Below the pieces are notes generated by a model. That model saw only the letters and a program-made list of their open reading frames with translations, ran no database searches and was not told where the DNA came from. From the NCBI GenBank assembly GCA_016716125.1, contig JADJWZ010000036.1, forward strand, positions 186,001 through 250,000: a DNA stretch of 64,000 bases, written 5' to 3'. Position 1 is the first letter of the stretch. Every line of letters starts with the position of its first letter. The DNA is from Ignavibacteria bacterium. GTDB lineage: Bacteria > Bacteroidota > Ignavibacteria > Tepidaquicellales > Tepidaquicellaceae. Below, one piece after another: positions 18,545-28,423 of the stretch. A program made the translations under genes and the position numbers.

Positions 18545-20141
18545 TGAAGTATTGTCACTCACTCATTTAATCAGGAAATATTTACCCGTCTCATTGATTT
18601 TTTCTTTTCTTATTATATTGGGAATGAAATTATCCCTGCATATTGAAAAGATCTCTGATATAAATAATTATGACGATACAGTTTATCTTATGCGGGGAAT
18701 TACGGTTAACCCTTTTATAAAATCACATCTCGACGGGTTTGTATATTACGTATGGTTTAAATTACTATCGGTGTTCACAGACAGTAATGTCGGATTATAT
18801 TTTCTTAACAACAGTATACTTCTTGTTTTACCTGCATTGATATTATTTATTTTTTTAAGAGTGATAAAAGTTAATTTATTAATTGCCTTTGTAACGGCAG
18901 CGGTTTTTATGTTATCCTCCGCAAATGTTTTTGTAATCCCTTTCATAACAAAATTCGCTCTTTGTTTAACATTAACAGGATTTATAGTTTTATGCAAAAT
19001 AAAATCACCGGAGAAAAAATTACTGTTCTCTGTATTTTTGTCAGTAGTATTGCTTTATATAAGACCGGAATTTATACTCACGCTTATTCTGTCGGTCTCA
19101 ATTTATGCAGTATATGTATTCAAAAATAAAGGCGACAACGGAAGTATTTTAAGAAAATTGCTGCCGGTTGTATTATTAATAATTGTAATAACATTATTCA
19201 ATCCGGTATCAAGACACCGCGCGAATGTTGCTTTTACTCAGCATTACGCAATGGGTGTTCAGCAAAGATCCGCAGATGAAAATTATAAGTCAGGTAAGTT
19301 AACAGATCCCGAAGAAATAATGAGAAAAGATTTTTCTACGGATTATTCAATGACAAATGCGGTTACAAATAATCCTGCTTTATTTTTTGAACACATAAGG
19401 CAGAATGCTCTCAGACTTGATGAATCTTTAAAGGAAACTTTCCCATACTTTATTAACAAAGATAAAAACAAAATATTATATGCGCTGTTATACATATTAT
19501 CCCTGGCAATGACAGCCCTTTTCTTTTATTTTCTGATTGTCAGAATTAGAAAAAAGAAATTAAAATTAATATTTCAATTATACATTATATATGCGCTGCC
19601 TCTTTTTATTTCAATATTTATTTATTATCCGAGGCTTCATTATATTGTATTCATCTTTGCATTTATTTTAATTTATCTTTCTTATGAAATTTCGTTGAGA
19701 GTAAATTCTTTTAATGTAGTAAGGAAATATTCTTTCACTGCAGCAATGTTATCAGGAATAATATTAACGATCGCTGTTCCATATCGCGCTGGTTCAGTAT
19801 CAATTCACGAATCCCGCTGCACTGCAGTTCACACGATTAAGTCAATTAATAATTTAAATTTTAACGACAGCATAAATTTTCTTGCAGCGGGTCCGGGTAT
19901 TTCGGCTTATATTGAAAAAAACTGGAACATTGTAAAAGATTATACTATTGACGGTCCTTTAGAAAATTTTATCGGAAAAGATAAAATAAATTTAATTCTT
20001 GTTGATAATTTTTTATTAGATCATCCGTCTTTAATCAGTGAGAAAGGTTTAGAAAGTATTTTAAATGATTCAAACTTTGTTAAACTTAATATTCCGCATT
20101 GTACATCTTTTTTACTTGCTGAAAAAAATCTTCTTAAATGA
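18537..20141 (+). CDS. Polytopic membrane protein, GT-C glycosyltransferase-like
   Basis: About 534 residues with around ten hydrophobic helices in two groups (roughly 14-225 and 310-410), a soluble loop between them and a soluble C-terminal tail of about 110 residues. An acidic motif (NNYDDTVYLMRG, near 42-53) lies in the first extracytoplasmic loop. This is where GT-C enzymes (ArnT/PMT/GT83-like, using polyprenyl-phosphate sugars) have their catalytic Asp/Glu. That assignment rests on topology and this motif only. The start is uncertain: TTG at 18537 or 18552 keeps the first membrane segment, while the first ATG (18624) would cut it. No close functional link to its neighbours is visible. 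Confidence 0.7.
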   Translation: MIIEVLSLTHLIRKYLPVSLIFSFLIILGMKLSLHIEKISDINNYDDTVYLMRGITVNPFIKSHLDGFVYYVWFKLLSVFTDSNVGLYFLNNSILLVLPALILFIFLRVIKVNLLIAFVTAAVFMLSSANVFVIPFITKFALCLTLTGFIVLCKIKSPEKKLLFSVFLSVVLLYIRPEFILTLILSVSIYAVYVFKNKGDNGSILRKLLPVVLLIIVITLFNPVSRHRANVAFTQHYAMGVQQRSADENYKSGKLTDPEEIMRKDFSTDYSMTNAVTNNPALFFEHIRQNALRLDESLKETFPYFINKDKNKILYALLYILSLAMTALFFYFLIVRIRKKKLKLIFQLYIIYALPLFISIFIYYPRLHYIVFIFAFILIYLSYEISLRVNSFNVVRKYSFTAAMLSGIILTIAVPYRAGSVSIHESRCTAVHTIKSINNLNFNDSINFLAAGPGISAYIEKNWNIVKDYTIDGPLENFIGKDKINLILVDNFLLDHPSLISEKGLESILNDSNFVKLNIPHCTSFLLAEKNLLK

Positions 20142-20358
20142 CAATCTATAAATGTCTTACAATTCAAGTTTTGTAATTTATAATTTGTCATTTGAAATTT
20201 ATCATTGCTCTTAAATTGCTCTTTATTTGAAATTTGAAATTTGAAATTTATCATTGCTCTTAAATTGCTCTTTATTTGAAATTTGTCATTTGAAATTTAT
20301 CATTGCTTTGTGTCTTGGCTCTTATTTGAAATTTGTCATTTGAAATTTATAATTGCTC
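20142..20358. repeat. AT-rich repeats between convergent genes
   Basis: Four imperfect copies of a 40-60 bp unit built from ATTTGAAATTTGTCATTT and ATCATTGCTCTTAAATTGCTCT. They run right up to the stop codon of the LamG gene. The GCTCTTAAGG context at the stop is shared with the aminopeptidase gene at 16051. Confidence 0.7.
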
Positions 20359-22755
20359 TTAAGGTGTTACTTTACTCACAAAGTTAAACCCATTGTTATC
20401 TACAAACACGCCGTCTGACAAATCGACCACTCCGTCGCCGTTTACATCCGTCGGCAAATATCCCGTTTCAAAATTAATTGCGCTGTTGTCTATGAGACTA
20501 GCGTCTGCAAGATCTATGACGCCGTCCTGATTTATGTCTCCGCTGTATATCGCAAATTGCAGGGGCGATGAATCCGCCTGCATCATATTATTCCCGAACG
20601 CCTGTGAGACTGAAGAAGTGAAATCATAGCTGCAGACATTTGTAAGCGGATCAAACATGACAATACCTGAGCTCCATGTTTCAATGGAATTTCTGTGCTT
20701 AAGCTGAAGATAATATGGCGTTCCGGCAGTTACATTTTCAAAAGAATAATTCGCTGATCCGTTTGTCTGGAAATATCTTTTTGCAGAATCGACGATATTG
20801 TAAGGCGGTAAACTGTTTCTTACAAATATTCTCATTGTGTCGCGGACAGATAAATTTGTTGAAGGATTATACAATCCCTCTATAAGAGATGAAGAGCTTA
20901 TCATAAATGATTTTTCAGCGCTGTTATTGATTTGAATTCCCCATGCATAAAGTCTTCCTGTGTTACCGGGTGCGTAATCATGAATTTGCAGTCTCCACTT
21001 ACCGCCGGAAGGTATTCCTGAAAACACAGAATTAAGATTATTATTTGGCGCAACCGCAGGAGCAAAAGAAACAAATTCACCGTTTTCAATTGGACTGTCT
21101 GCCTGATCATCTAATATTGTTACTAAGTTACCTGTAGATCCTACCAGATAATTATTATCAAACAATTTTATGCTTTGTCCGAGCGGCGAAATTAAAGTTA
21201 TGTCAAGATGATATTCTGATGAGTGGTTGAGCGCAATGAATACATTTATGTCGTTTATCGTTTCGAAGTTAACTATCTCCAGTGTATCATCGATCATATC
21301 GCCATATGTTTGGGTTTCAGGGATTCGTCTGTCGGATTGTTTTATATAAAACCCGTCAGAAAAGGATAAGTTATCGGCTCTGTTCAAAGGTGAAATTGGA
21401 TTCTCTCCTGAACTAATAGGGTGAATGAATCCTGCGTTATTGCGGAAGTATAATCTTGATGTAGTACCGACACTGCTGGCTGTATTTCCGTCAAAATTGT
21501 AAACAACTTCGATCCCGGTCTGATCATTAAATTCATCTATCGACTGATATAAAAAGCGATAAATTTCCGCCTGAGTTTTAACTGCAAGTTTAAGTCTGAC
21601 TTCATCTATAAAACCATCAAAGTCATTCTGAGCTATTGATCCGCCGATATACAAAGAATCATTTCCGTTATTTACCCATCCGCTAAAACCTGTTACCGAG
21701 TCCGCTAATGCTCCGTTGATATAAAAAATACTTTTTCCGTTTGTACCGTTGTAAACATATGCGACATGCGTCCATTCATTCAGCGGAATAACTTGTGAAG
21801 ATGTAAGTCTTACCTGACTGTTTACGGTCGCTTGTAAATTTCCGTTAAATAATCTGAGACCGTAATCGGTAACCACTCCGTTATCACTGCCTTTATGAAT
21901 TATAGTGTTCGTTGCTCCTGCCGATTGCGGATATATCCATGCCTCGAGAGTAAATACTGCAGAAGGAGATACTGAAGAATTGTCAGGTCCTGCCAGATAT
22001 TCATTCGTCCCGCTGAGTTTTATCGCATCATTGAATGTGACTGTTGAAGAAGGGAGTCCGCTCAGATCCACAGGTATTGCTCCTTTGTTAATAAAATGAT
22101 TTCCGTTTCCTGTCTGATCAGCGGAACTGAATTTACCGGCGTCTGAATGTCTGTCCTGAAATGTAAGTGACAATACAAGTCCTGAGTAAAGTCCTGAATT
22201 AGCTCCTATTGAAGATCTCATAAATTTTGAAATATTTCCTGACCCGATTGTTTTGTTCCATATCCTTATTTCATCGAGCTGACCCTGAAATGAATTATCC
22301 CATCCAGTCCCGATGAACAACGAATCAGTATTTCCTATTGGCGAAGATCCGATAAATACTTTACTTGTATCGGATGTTGCGTTTATCGCAATGAAAAATA
22401 GATCTGTAAGAGAGTTATAAGATGCTGAGAAATGAGTCCACTCATTTGCAGGCAAAACTGTTTTTGAGATCAGACGGGTCACGGCATTTGTTTTGATCGC
22501 AATTCTCCCGTTGAACAAATATATACCGTATCCTGTAGGGTCATTCCCTTCTGCTTTTTGTAAAATGGTTGCGATCTGATTAGGTACCTCAGGTTTAATC
22601 CACGCCTCTATCGCAAAGCTGCCGGTTATATTTAAGCTGGAAGAATTCGCTCTGCTGATATGGCTGTTTGGATTTCCCGCAAATGAGATTGCGTTATTCC
22701 AGAACATTTGCGCAGTTGCATTCTCTGTAATGAGACCTGTTAATAAAATCAGCAT
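20359..22755 (-). CDS. Exported two-LamG, P-domain protein with dockerin-like module
   Basis: Two LamG/concanavalin-like domains (about residues 18-190 and 230-410, each with FAIEAWI/FTLEAWI and WTHF/WTHVA signatures) are followed by a proprotein-convertase P-like domain (about 470-620: HLDITLISPLGQ and GKWRLQIHD). The common C-terminal module comes last (EGLYNPS, KHRNSIETWS, YDFT, SGDINQDGVIDLAD, TDVNGDGVVDLSD, NFVSKVTP). LamG domains usually bind glycans or proteins. The ATG at 22755 gives a clipped signal peptide. A better start is ATG at 22786, out of frame by one base: removing one base from the A6T5 run at 22773-22783 joins them into a proper Lys-rich signal peptide ending ENATAQ. Divergent from the partner gene at 23079. 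Confidence 0.88.
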   Translation of the reverse strand: MLILLTGLITENATAQMFWNNAISFAGNPNSHISRANSSSLNITGSFAIEAWIKPEVPNQIATILQKAEGNDPTGYGIYLFNGRIAIKTNAVTRLISKTVLPANEWTHFSASYNSLTDLFFIAINATSDTSKVFIGSSPIGNTDSLFIGTGWDNSFQGQLDEIRIWNKTIGSGNISKFMRSSIGANSGLYSGLVLSLTFQDRHSDAGKFSSADQTGNGNHFINKGAIPVDLSGLPSSTVTFNDAIKLSGTNEYLAGPDNSSVSPSAVFTLEAWIYPQSAGATNTIIHKGSDNGVVTDYGLRLFNGNLQATVNSQVRLTSSQVIPLNEWTHVAYVYNGTNGKSIFYINGALADSVTGFSGWVNNGNDSLYIGGSIAQNDFDGFIDEVRLKLAVKTQAEIYRFLYQSIDEFNDQTGIEVVYNFDGNTASSVGTTSRLYFRNNAGFIHPISSGENPISPLNRADNLSFSDGFYIKQSDRRIPETQTYGDMIDDTLEIVNFETINDINVFIALNHSSEYHLDITLISPLGQSIKLFDNNYLVGSTGNLVTILDDQADSPIENGEFVSFAPAVAPNNNLNSVFSGIPSGGKWRLQIHDYAPGNTGRLYAWGIQINNSAEKSFMISSSSLIEGLYNPSTNLSVRDTMRIFVRNSLPPYNIVDSAKRYFQTNGSANYSFENVTAGTPYYLQLKHRNSIETWSSGIVMFDPLTNVCSYDFTSSVSQAFGNNMMQADSSPLQFAIYSGDINQDGVIDLADASLIDNSAINFETGYLPTDVNGDGVVDLSDGVFVDNNGFNFVSKVTP

Positions 22756-22772
22756 GAGTAATTTGAATGTTG

Positions 22773-22786
22773 AAAAATTTTTTCAT
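22773..22786 (-). other. Homopolymer frameshift between upstream ATG and LamG-protein signal peptide
   Basis: ATG at 22784-22786 followed by six A and five T opens MKKFFNIQ, which runs off frame. With one base fewer the frame becomes MKNFSTFKLLMLILLTGLI and continues into the LamG protein. The join gives a complete signal peptide, so the indel is either an assembly error or a switchable tract. Confidence 0.65.
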
Positions 22787-23078
22787 TTCTGTTTTTTGGT
22801 TTTTAAAGTTAATTAAATTAATTAGTTTGATTCTGTTTTTTACAGTTGACATTTTTTTATCAGTATAATTTTTAAGATGCTTTCGCATTCTGTTTTAGAA
22901 TTCAGAATCATGGTTACAAAAATACTTCCATTCCTTTTCTCCGGCAAAGAAAATTAATTAAAAAAGTAACCTGCTTTTTATTCATCGTTTTATTTAGGTT
23001 GAAGGTAAAATGCTGTTAATTGCGTGGAAATGAATTTTTTAGAAATGCTTAAGTAATCATTTTTTATCTCAATATTTA
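22787..23078. promoter_or_regulatory. Divergent spacer, LamG protein / partner gene
   Basis: About 290 bp of AT-rich DNA that must carry both promoters. I see no clear match to the element conserved in the spacers at 28060, 43020 and 47435. The partner gene is preceded directly by TCAATATTTAATG, and the same 13 bases precede the partner at 28424. No Shine-Dalgarno is seen. Confidence 0.4.
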
Positions 23079-24533
23079 ATGAATAAAAGCAAACTCATAA
23101 TTTTATTAAGGTCATTTTCAAAAGAAGAGCTGAAGAAGTTCAAAGATTTTTTGCTGTCGCCTTATTTTAATAAGAATAAAACACTCATTAAATATTTTGC
23201 TGAACTGATAAAAGATCACCCGCAATTTGAAAAGAGTGATAAAGAAAAAATTTATACAAAACTTTTTAAAGGTAAGAATTATAATGAGCAGGTCATGAAG
23301 AATCTGACTTCCGACCTTAAGAAACTCTGTATGGACTTTTTAATTATTGAAATTGGTAAAACTGATAAGTATGAAAATAAACTGAATCTGCTCAGGCAGA
23401 TGATTTTGCGGAAAGCCGATCCAGTTTTTTACAGCGAGCTGAAAATTTTTGAAGCAGAGCTAAAGCAGGTTTCAGAGTTATCCGAAAAAAATTTTTATTT
23501 TCTGTATCAGCTTGAAGATGCCAAGATCAGTTTTCATCTTGAGAGGAATGAGCAGCCTCTTGTCTTTGATAAAGTATTAAAATCCGGCGAGTATCTTATT
23601 CTGTTTTTTCTGCTGAATCTTACAAAGACAATTTCAAATTTAAACGTAAACCGTCAGTCGTTTAACGTGAAGCATAATGTGAATCTCGTGCAGGAGTTTT
23701 TTGAAAATACCGATGTAGAAAAAATAATTGAGTATATGAAATCCAACGGAATAGAATTTTCAGAAACAGCAGAACTTTATTATTACAGGATCATCTGCAA
23801 TACACCGCCTTATGATGAAAAAAATTATTTCAAATTCAAAGAGCTTGTTCTTAGAAATATTAATTCTCTTAACAGAGTCGAAGTATACGGACTCTTTAAT
23901 GCGCTCGAAACCTACTGCCTTATAAAGATCAATTCAGGCGCAAGTGATTTTAACCGTGAGCTTTTTGAAATATTCAGACTTGAGATGGATAAAAATTTTT
24001 ATAAATATTCCGAAACATCGCCGCTTACATTCATGAAATTCAGGAATACATATCTGACTGCATTCACTTTAAATGAATACGAATGGATTGAAAATTTTAT
24101 TAAGGAATACGGTAAAGAGATAATTGAGTCTGACAGGGAAAATGCAATTAAGATAGCCAATGCTCAGCTTGAATTTGAAAGAGGAAATTATGAAAAAGTT
24201 CTCGAAAGCGTTGCCGGCATATCCGCCGATCATGCGTATTCAAAAATTGACATTAGGAATCTTACCTTAATGTCTTACTACGAGCTGAACCATACCGAGT
24301 CTGCTTTGTCAATGATTGACTCTTACAGACATTTCATAAATAACAGTAACAACCTTTCTGAAGTATTCAGAGAAAGTCATCTCAGATTTGTAAACTCGCT
24401 GAACTCGCTGATAATATACAAAGGGAAAAATCAGAAGGAAAAACTGGATGAACTAAAAAACAAACTTCTTCCCTTCAGAAATGACAGAAGAGTGAGGTGG
24501 CTCATGGAAAAAATTGATGAGCCGGATAAATAA
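23079..24533 (+). CDS. Partner-family helical protein
   Basis: 484 residues, no signal peptide or membrane segment, predicted all-helical with TPR-like amphipathic pairs in the C-terminal half. Family signature at the N-terminus: KLIILLRSFSKEELKKF, then SPYFNKNK near residues 29-36, a KLFKGKNY segment near 65 and KNLTSDLKKL near 78. The C-terminus has a late Trp (RVRWLMEKI). It is a paralogue of the genes at 1, 28424, 36774, 47725 and 56428. I do not know its function. It lies head-to-head with the LamG protein gene and ends convergently with the G8-like gene at 24762. Co-regulation with, or a biogenesis role for, the divergent exported protein is inference from context only. Confidence 0.85.
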   Translation: MNKSKLIILLRSFSKEELKKFKDFLLSPYFNKNKTLIKYFAELIKDHPQFEKSDKEKIYTKLFKGKNYNEQVMKNLTSDLKKLCMDFLIIEIGKTDKYENKLNLLRQMILRKADPVFYSELKIFEAELKQVSELSEKNFYFLYQLEDAKISFHLERNEQPLVFDKVLKSGEYLILFFLLNLTKTISNLNVNRQSFNVKHNVNLVQEFFENTDVEKIIEYMKSNGIEFSETAELYYYRIICNTPPYDEKNYFKFKELVLRNINSLNRVEVYGLFNALETYCLIKINSGASDFNRELFEIFRLEMDKNFYKYSETSPLTFMKFRNTYLTAFTLNEYEWIENFIKEYGKEIIESDRENAIKIANAQLEFERGNYEKVLESVAGISADHAYSKIDIRNLTLMSYYELNHTESALSMIDSYRHFINNSNNLSEVFRESHLRFVNSLNSLIIYKGKNQKEKLDELKNKLLPFRNDRRVRWLMEKIDEPDK

Positions 24534-24761
24534 TTTTAAATTACAAATTACAAATTAAAAATTACAAATAAGTAAATTCAATTCTTTCATATATATTAAT
24601 TTAAACAAAGCAACCGCAAGCTAAAGCTTGCGGCTACTATGTTTAATTTCAAATGTCAAATTACAAATTTTAAATACTTAATTTAAATTTTAATATATAT
24701 TATTAAATTCAAAATTCACGTCTCCATATTTGACATTTGACATTTGTAATTTGAAATTAAA
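24534..24761. repeat. Convergent spacer with AT-rich inverted repeats
   Basis: AAATTACAAATTACAAATT-type sequence on the left and its complement (TTTGACATTTGTAATTTGAAATT) on the right can fold into a long imperfect stem around a central part. A perfect GC hairpin of the GTAGCCGCAGGC family lies within at 24614-24633. This probably ends transcription from both sides. Confidence 0.6.
24614..24633 (-). terminator. Covarying GC hairpin of the terminator family
   Basis: CCGCAAGCTAAAGCTTGCGG is a 9-bp stem with an AA centre. Relative to the common form CCGCAGGCT...AGCCTGCGG, one base pair is changed on both arms (G:C to A:T), which keeps the stem. It lies 128 bp past the stop of the minus-strand gene. 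Confidence 0.65.
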
Positions 24762-27700
24762 TTATGGTCTCATGACACTTACAAAGTTAAACCCGTTATT
24801 ATCCGCAAACACAGCGTCAGCAAGGTCAGTAACTCCGTCGCCGTTTACATCCGTCGGCAGATAACCGGCAGCAAAATTGAATGCGTCATTGTCGATCAGA
24901 CTTCCGTCCGTCAGATCAACTGTCCCGTCCTGATTTACGTCGCCGCTGTACAGACAGAACTTTGCGCTTTTTTGTACCATATTATTTCCGTATGCCTGAC
25001 TTGCCGCAAATGTAAAATCATAATTTAAAGTAACGCCTTGTGTGTATGCTTGTCCTGTCATACTCCACGTCTCTATTGAATTTCTATGCTTAAGCTGAAA
25101 ATAATATGTCCCGGACGGTGCATTGGCAAATATATATCCGGCTGCGAATGTTACAGAATCTAAAACTGATTTTGCGGAATCTACAATATTGTATGGTGAT
25201 GCAGTATTTCTGAAATAAGCTCTGACTGTATCTCTCATATTCAGTTTGTTAATTCCTGTATTATAGAATCCTTCCATTATCAAATTTATTACAGCGGAAA
25301 CTCCTGATGAATCCGCAGACCATCTTGAGAAGGAAGTCAATCCCGAAAGTGTAATTTCGTTTGCTGCAATGTTTACACTTCCGCCCATGTAATTCCAGGC
25401 GCTTCCTGAGTTTGTAGATTTGAATAATTTCAGTGAAGGCTCGGGTTTTCCGTTCAATTCAGAATCATCGAATTTATAAACAAGTGTGGCATTAAGTCCG
25501 GAATTGTTGGTTGGAGAAATGTCATAATATCTCTTAATACTTGTTCCGCCATTGAGACCTGTCTGAACAGTATGTCCTCTTCTGATCTCTGTACTTCCGA
25601 GATTGGAAGTTGTCGTTAAAACTGCTCCCATTCCGGCTACATTTAAATTGTTTGGAGAGTTTATGTCTCTTGTAGTTGTAATATAACCGGTTGTTCCGAA
25701 AACAGTATTACCCGGTGTTTCTGTCATATATCCATCCGGAGTAATTGTAATTATCCTTCCGTTCAAATTAAGATCGCCCAGAATAACCGAAAGTGTATCC
25801 GGTATTGTGATATTACCAAGCAGAGTTGCTCCGGCGGGATTATTAATTTTTAATCCGGCGTAATTTATGTTTGTTACAGAAACACTCTGAAGACCGGTAC
25901 CATTATAAATTATAGCACTGTTAGATGTAATAAAAGTACCGTTTTGCGCGATTGGATTTGATGCTGTGAATCCGGCTACTCTGTTGTCCATATTAAAAGA
26001 CCCGCCAGTATTAATACTCAGATTTGCAAACTGATGGTTACTGTTGAGCGTAACTGCAGCGCCGCTAAGAACACTTAAATTAGAAGTAAATGAACCGGTC
26101 CCAGTCAGTGTGGCAACTGAATTAAATCTAAAATACTTGTGACTGACCAACCCGTTATTTACAAAAGATGATCCGTAGAAAGTAAGAGTTTTGTTTACTG
26201 CTGTATTTGCAGTAATTGTACCGTTGTTAATAACATTTCCATAGATATCAAGACTGAAAGAAGTGTTATTGAAAGTCATATAAGAACCTAAAGTTCCTCC
26301 AGCGTCAATTGTAACATCTCCGAATAATTTCCCCAGATAAGGAGATGTAAGATCGGTTGCTGCTACAGTACTCCCTGAAGTTACATTTAAAGGCGCATTA
26401 AAAGCGGAACCTCCTCTTAAGTTAAAAAACACAGAATTCTGAGTTTTGAATAAACCTGAATTTATTATTGTAGCGCCGCTGTTAAGCACTAAAGTTCCTG
26501 AAGTATAATTGATTGTATTACCGTTCGGATCAAGTACTGCTCCGGAAGTAAAAATAAATTGATTTGACGGAGAGAAAGTAGCATTTGAAAGCAGAGTAAT
26601 ATTTCCGTTAGCTCCGATAGCCATATAATTAGTTGGAGTAAATGCTCCTGATCCTGATACTGTCGAAACAGAATCCATTGTAAATATTGCTGAGTTTATA
26701 GTGCCGTTATTTACAAGTACAGAACCCTTGAAAGTATGTCTCTTATTACCGTTTTGCGCAATTGATGTTAATGTCCCATTGTTTGTTAAATTTCCATAAT
26801 ATTCAAGTGTGTATGCTGTGTTGGACGATGTCAGAAATGTTCCGAGTATTCCCCCTGCATCTACTGTCACGTCACCGTATAATCTTCCGATATATGGAGA
26901 TGAAAAATCAGTTGCTCTTAAAGTACTTCCTGAAGGTACATTCAATGGCGCATTAAAAGCTGAACCTCCTCTTAAATTAAATGTCACTGCATTTTGTGTT
27001 CTGACTAAACCTGAATTTAAAATTGTTCCGCCGTTTTGGATTTCTAAAGTTCCTGAAGTATAGTTTAATGTATTACCGTTCGGATTAAGAATTCCGCCTG
27101 TTACAATATAAAAATCACCTCCGGGAGAAAAAGTAACATCTGAAAGCAGAGTAATATTTCCGTTTGTTCCGACAGACAGATAGTTAGTAGGAGAGAATGT
27201 CCCGGTACCTGATACATTCGCAGTAGAATCCATTTCAAAAATTGACGGATTTATGACGCCGTTATTAATAAGTGTAGAACCTTTAAAAGTATGTCTTTTA
27301 TTATCTGCCACTGCCGGAGCGGATGTTATAGTACCGTTGTTAGTTAAATCTCCATAGAATTCAAGATTAAAAGAAGTGTTTTCAAATGATAAATATGAAC
27401 CCAGTGTTGCTCCGGAGTCAACAGTCACCGGTCCGTATAATCTTCCAATCCGGGGAGATGAAAGGTCCGTGGCTCTGACGGAACCGGAAGCTATTCTCAA
27501 CCTGGCGCTGAAGATTCCGGAGGGTTTTAAATCCATCGTCATCGGTCCTATCACTTTAAAAGTACCCGCGCCTGAAACTATCGCCCCAATAAGTGTAAAA
27601 GTACTTGTATTACCGGGATAAGTTAAGGTAATACCGGAATTTATTGAAAGCGTTGCTCCGGTTTGAATTGTGAGCTGATCTGCAGTGACATCAGCTGTTA

Positions 27701-27929
27701 CAGTTACGACATAGGGAGGAAATAAATTAATAGTACCGCTTAGATTACTCGGAGTAATAGTTGCCGCAATCCAGTTAGTCCCGCCGTTCGTTGACATCTC
27801 CCAGGTAGAAGTCGAATTCCAGTCGCCTGAAGCAATGCTTCTGAATAATTCATTATCTGAGAAAACAGGTTTACCTGTTGCAGCAATTATAGCAAAGATA
27901 AACAGGAAAGAAGTAATAAATTTTTTCAT
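24762..27929 (-). CDS. Exported G8-like beta-structured protein with dockerin-like module
   Basis: 1055 residues. A signal peptide is followed at ~28-105 by a domain starting RSIASGDWNSTSTWE and ending TADQLTIQTGATLSIN, which resembles G8-type domains of Bacteroidota surface proteins. Three repeats of about 180 residues follow (SAFNAPLNVPSGSTLRATDFSSPYIGRLYGDV type, likely beta-helical). Next is a conserved stretch (GYMTETPGNTVFG ... RRGHTVQ ... YYDISP ... SFSRW). The same N-terminal, repeat and RRGHT parts occur at 38742 and 43465, but those end in a T9SS sorting domain. This protein instead ends in the EGFYN/HRNSIETWS/dockerin-like module (~883-1055). The ATG is preceded by GAAAGG, a likely ribosome site. 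Divergent from the partner at 28424. Confidence 0.88.
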   Translation of the reverse strand: MKKFITSFLFIFAIIAATGKPVFSDNELFRSIASGDWNSTSTWEMSTNGGTNWIAATITPSNLSGTINLFPPYVVTVTADVTADQLTIQTGATLSINSGITLTYPGNTSTFTLIGAIVSGAGTFKVIGPMTMDLKPSGIFSARLRIASGSVRATDLSSPRIGRLYGPVTVDSGATLGSYLSFENTSFNLEFYGDLTNNGTITSAPAVADNKRHTFKGSTLINNGVINPSIFEMDSTANVSGTGTFSPTNYLSVGTNGNITLLSDVTFSPGGDFYIVTGGILNPNGNTLNYTSGTLEIQNGGTILNSGLVRTQNAVTFNLRGGSAFNAPLNVPSGSTLRATDFSSPYIGRLYGDVTVDAGGILGTFLTSSNTAYTLEYYGNLTNNGTLTSIAQNGNKRHTFKGSVLVNNGTINSAIFTMDSVSTVSGSGAFTPTNYMAIGANGNITLLSNATFSPSNQFIFTSGAVLDPNGNTINYTSGTLVLNSGATIINSGLFKTQNSVFFNLRGGSAFNAPLNVTSGSTVAATDLTSPYLGKLFGDVTIDAGGTLGSYMTFNNTSFSLDIYGNVINNGTITANTAVNKTLTFYGSSFVNNGLVSHKYFRFNSVATLTGTGSFTSNLSVLSGAAVTLNSNHQFANLSINTGGSFNMDNRVAGFTASNPIAQNGTFITSNSAIIYNGTGLQSVSVTNINYAGLKINNPAGATLLGNITIPDTLSVILGDLNLNGRIITITPDGYMTETPGNTVFGTTGYITTTRDINSPNNLNVAGMGAVLTTTSNLGSTEIRRGHTVQTGLNGGTSIKRYYDISPTNNSGLNATLVYKFDDSELNGKPEPSLKLFKSTNSGSAWNYMGGSVNIAANEITLSGLTSFSRWSADSSGVSAVINLIMEGFYNTGINKLNMRDTVRAYFRNTASPYNIVDSAKSVLDSVTFAAGYIFANAPSGTYYFQLKHRNSIETWSMTGQAYTQGVTLNYDFTFAASQAYGNNMVQKSAKFCLYSGDVNQDGTVDLTDGSLIDNDAFNFAAGYLPTDVNGDGVTDLADAVFADNNGFNFVSVMRP

Positions 27930-27942
27930 TTTTTGCCTTTCA

Positions 27943-28059
27943 ATGAATGTTTGATTATTTAAATGTTTGATTATATAAATGTTTGATTTTTTATTATGAA
28001 ATTTTAAGATACTAACTGTTAACTATTAACTATTAACTACGAACTAAAAAAAATCCCCC
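27943..28059. repeat. Short tandem repeats in the 5' leader of the G8-like gene
   Basis: Three copies of AAATGTTTGATTATAT-like units (27943-27993) are followed by a heptanucleotide repeat of TAACTAT/TAACTAC type at 28013-28044. Both lie in the untranslated leader or promoter of the minus-strand gene. Confidence 0.6.
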
Positions 28060-28260
28060 CGTTACTTATTGACTATCAAATGATCCGGCAAGCCGTTCAT
28101 TTCGTAAGGCGTTACGATGTTTGACTATAGATTTGTAAACAGGGGGAATATTGAAGTCGGTAAAAAGTCTAATCATTCGGAACGCCTTGGAAACAAATTA
28201 AAAATTATTTATAAAAATTGTCAAAGAAAAAAAATCAGGGTTTTAGGATTCGGCATTCCG
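28060..28260. promoter_or_regulatory. Conserved divergent-spacer element, copy A
   Basis: Shares with copies B (43020-43220) and C (47435-47640) the ordered blocks GATGTTTGACTATAGATTTG, AACAGGGGGAA and TTGTCAAAGA. Here the segment is framed by a perfect 8-bp inverted repeat, AAGGCGTT (28106-28113) and AACGCCTT (28181-28188). It could be a regulator-binding region or part of a structured 5' leader. It lies 3' of neither gene, in the head-to-head gap. Confidence 0.55.
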
Positions 28261-28423
28261 GTAAAGATTAAATATTAAATTAAAAATATATGATTTTTTA
28301 TGTTTTCGGCATTTCCTTCTTTTTCGCTAAAGTATTCTTTAGAAATCTTTAAATAAAAATCCTTTAATTTTTTATGTATTTAAATTATCTTTCGCACACT
28401 CTGAAGCCCTTAATCAATATTTA

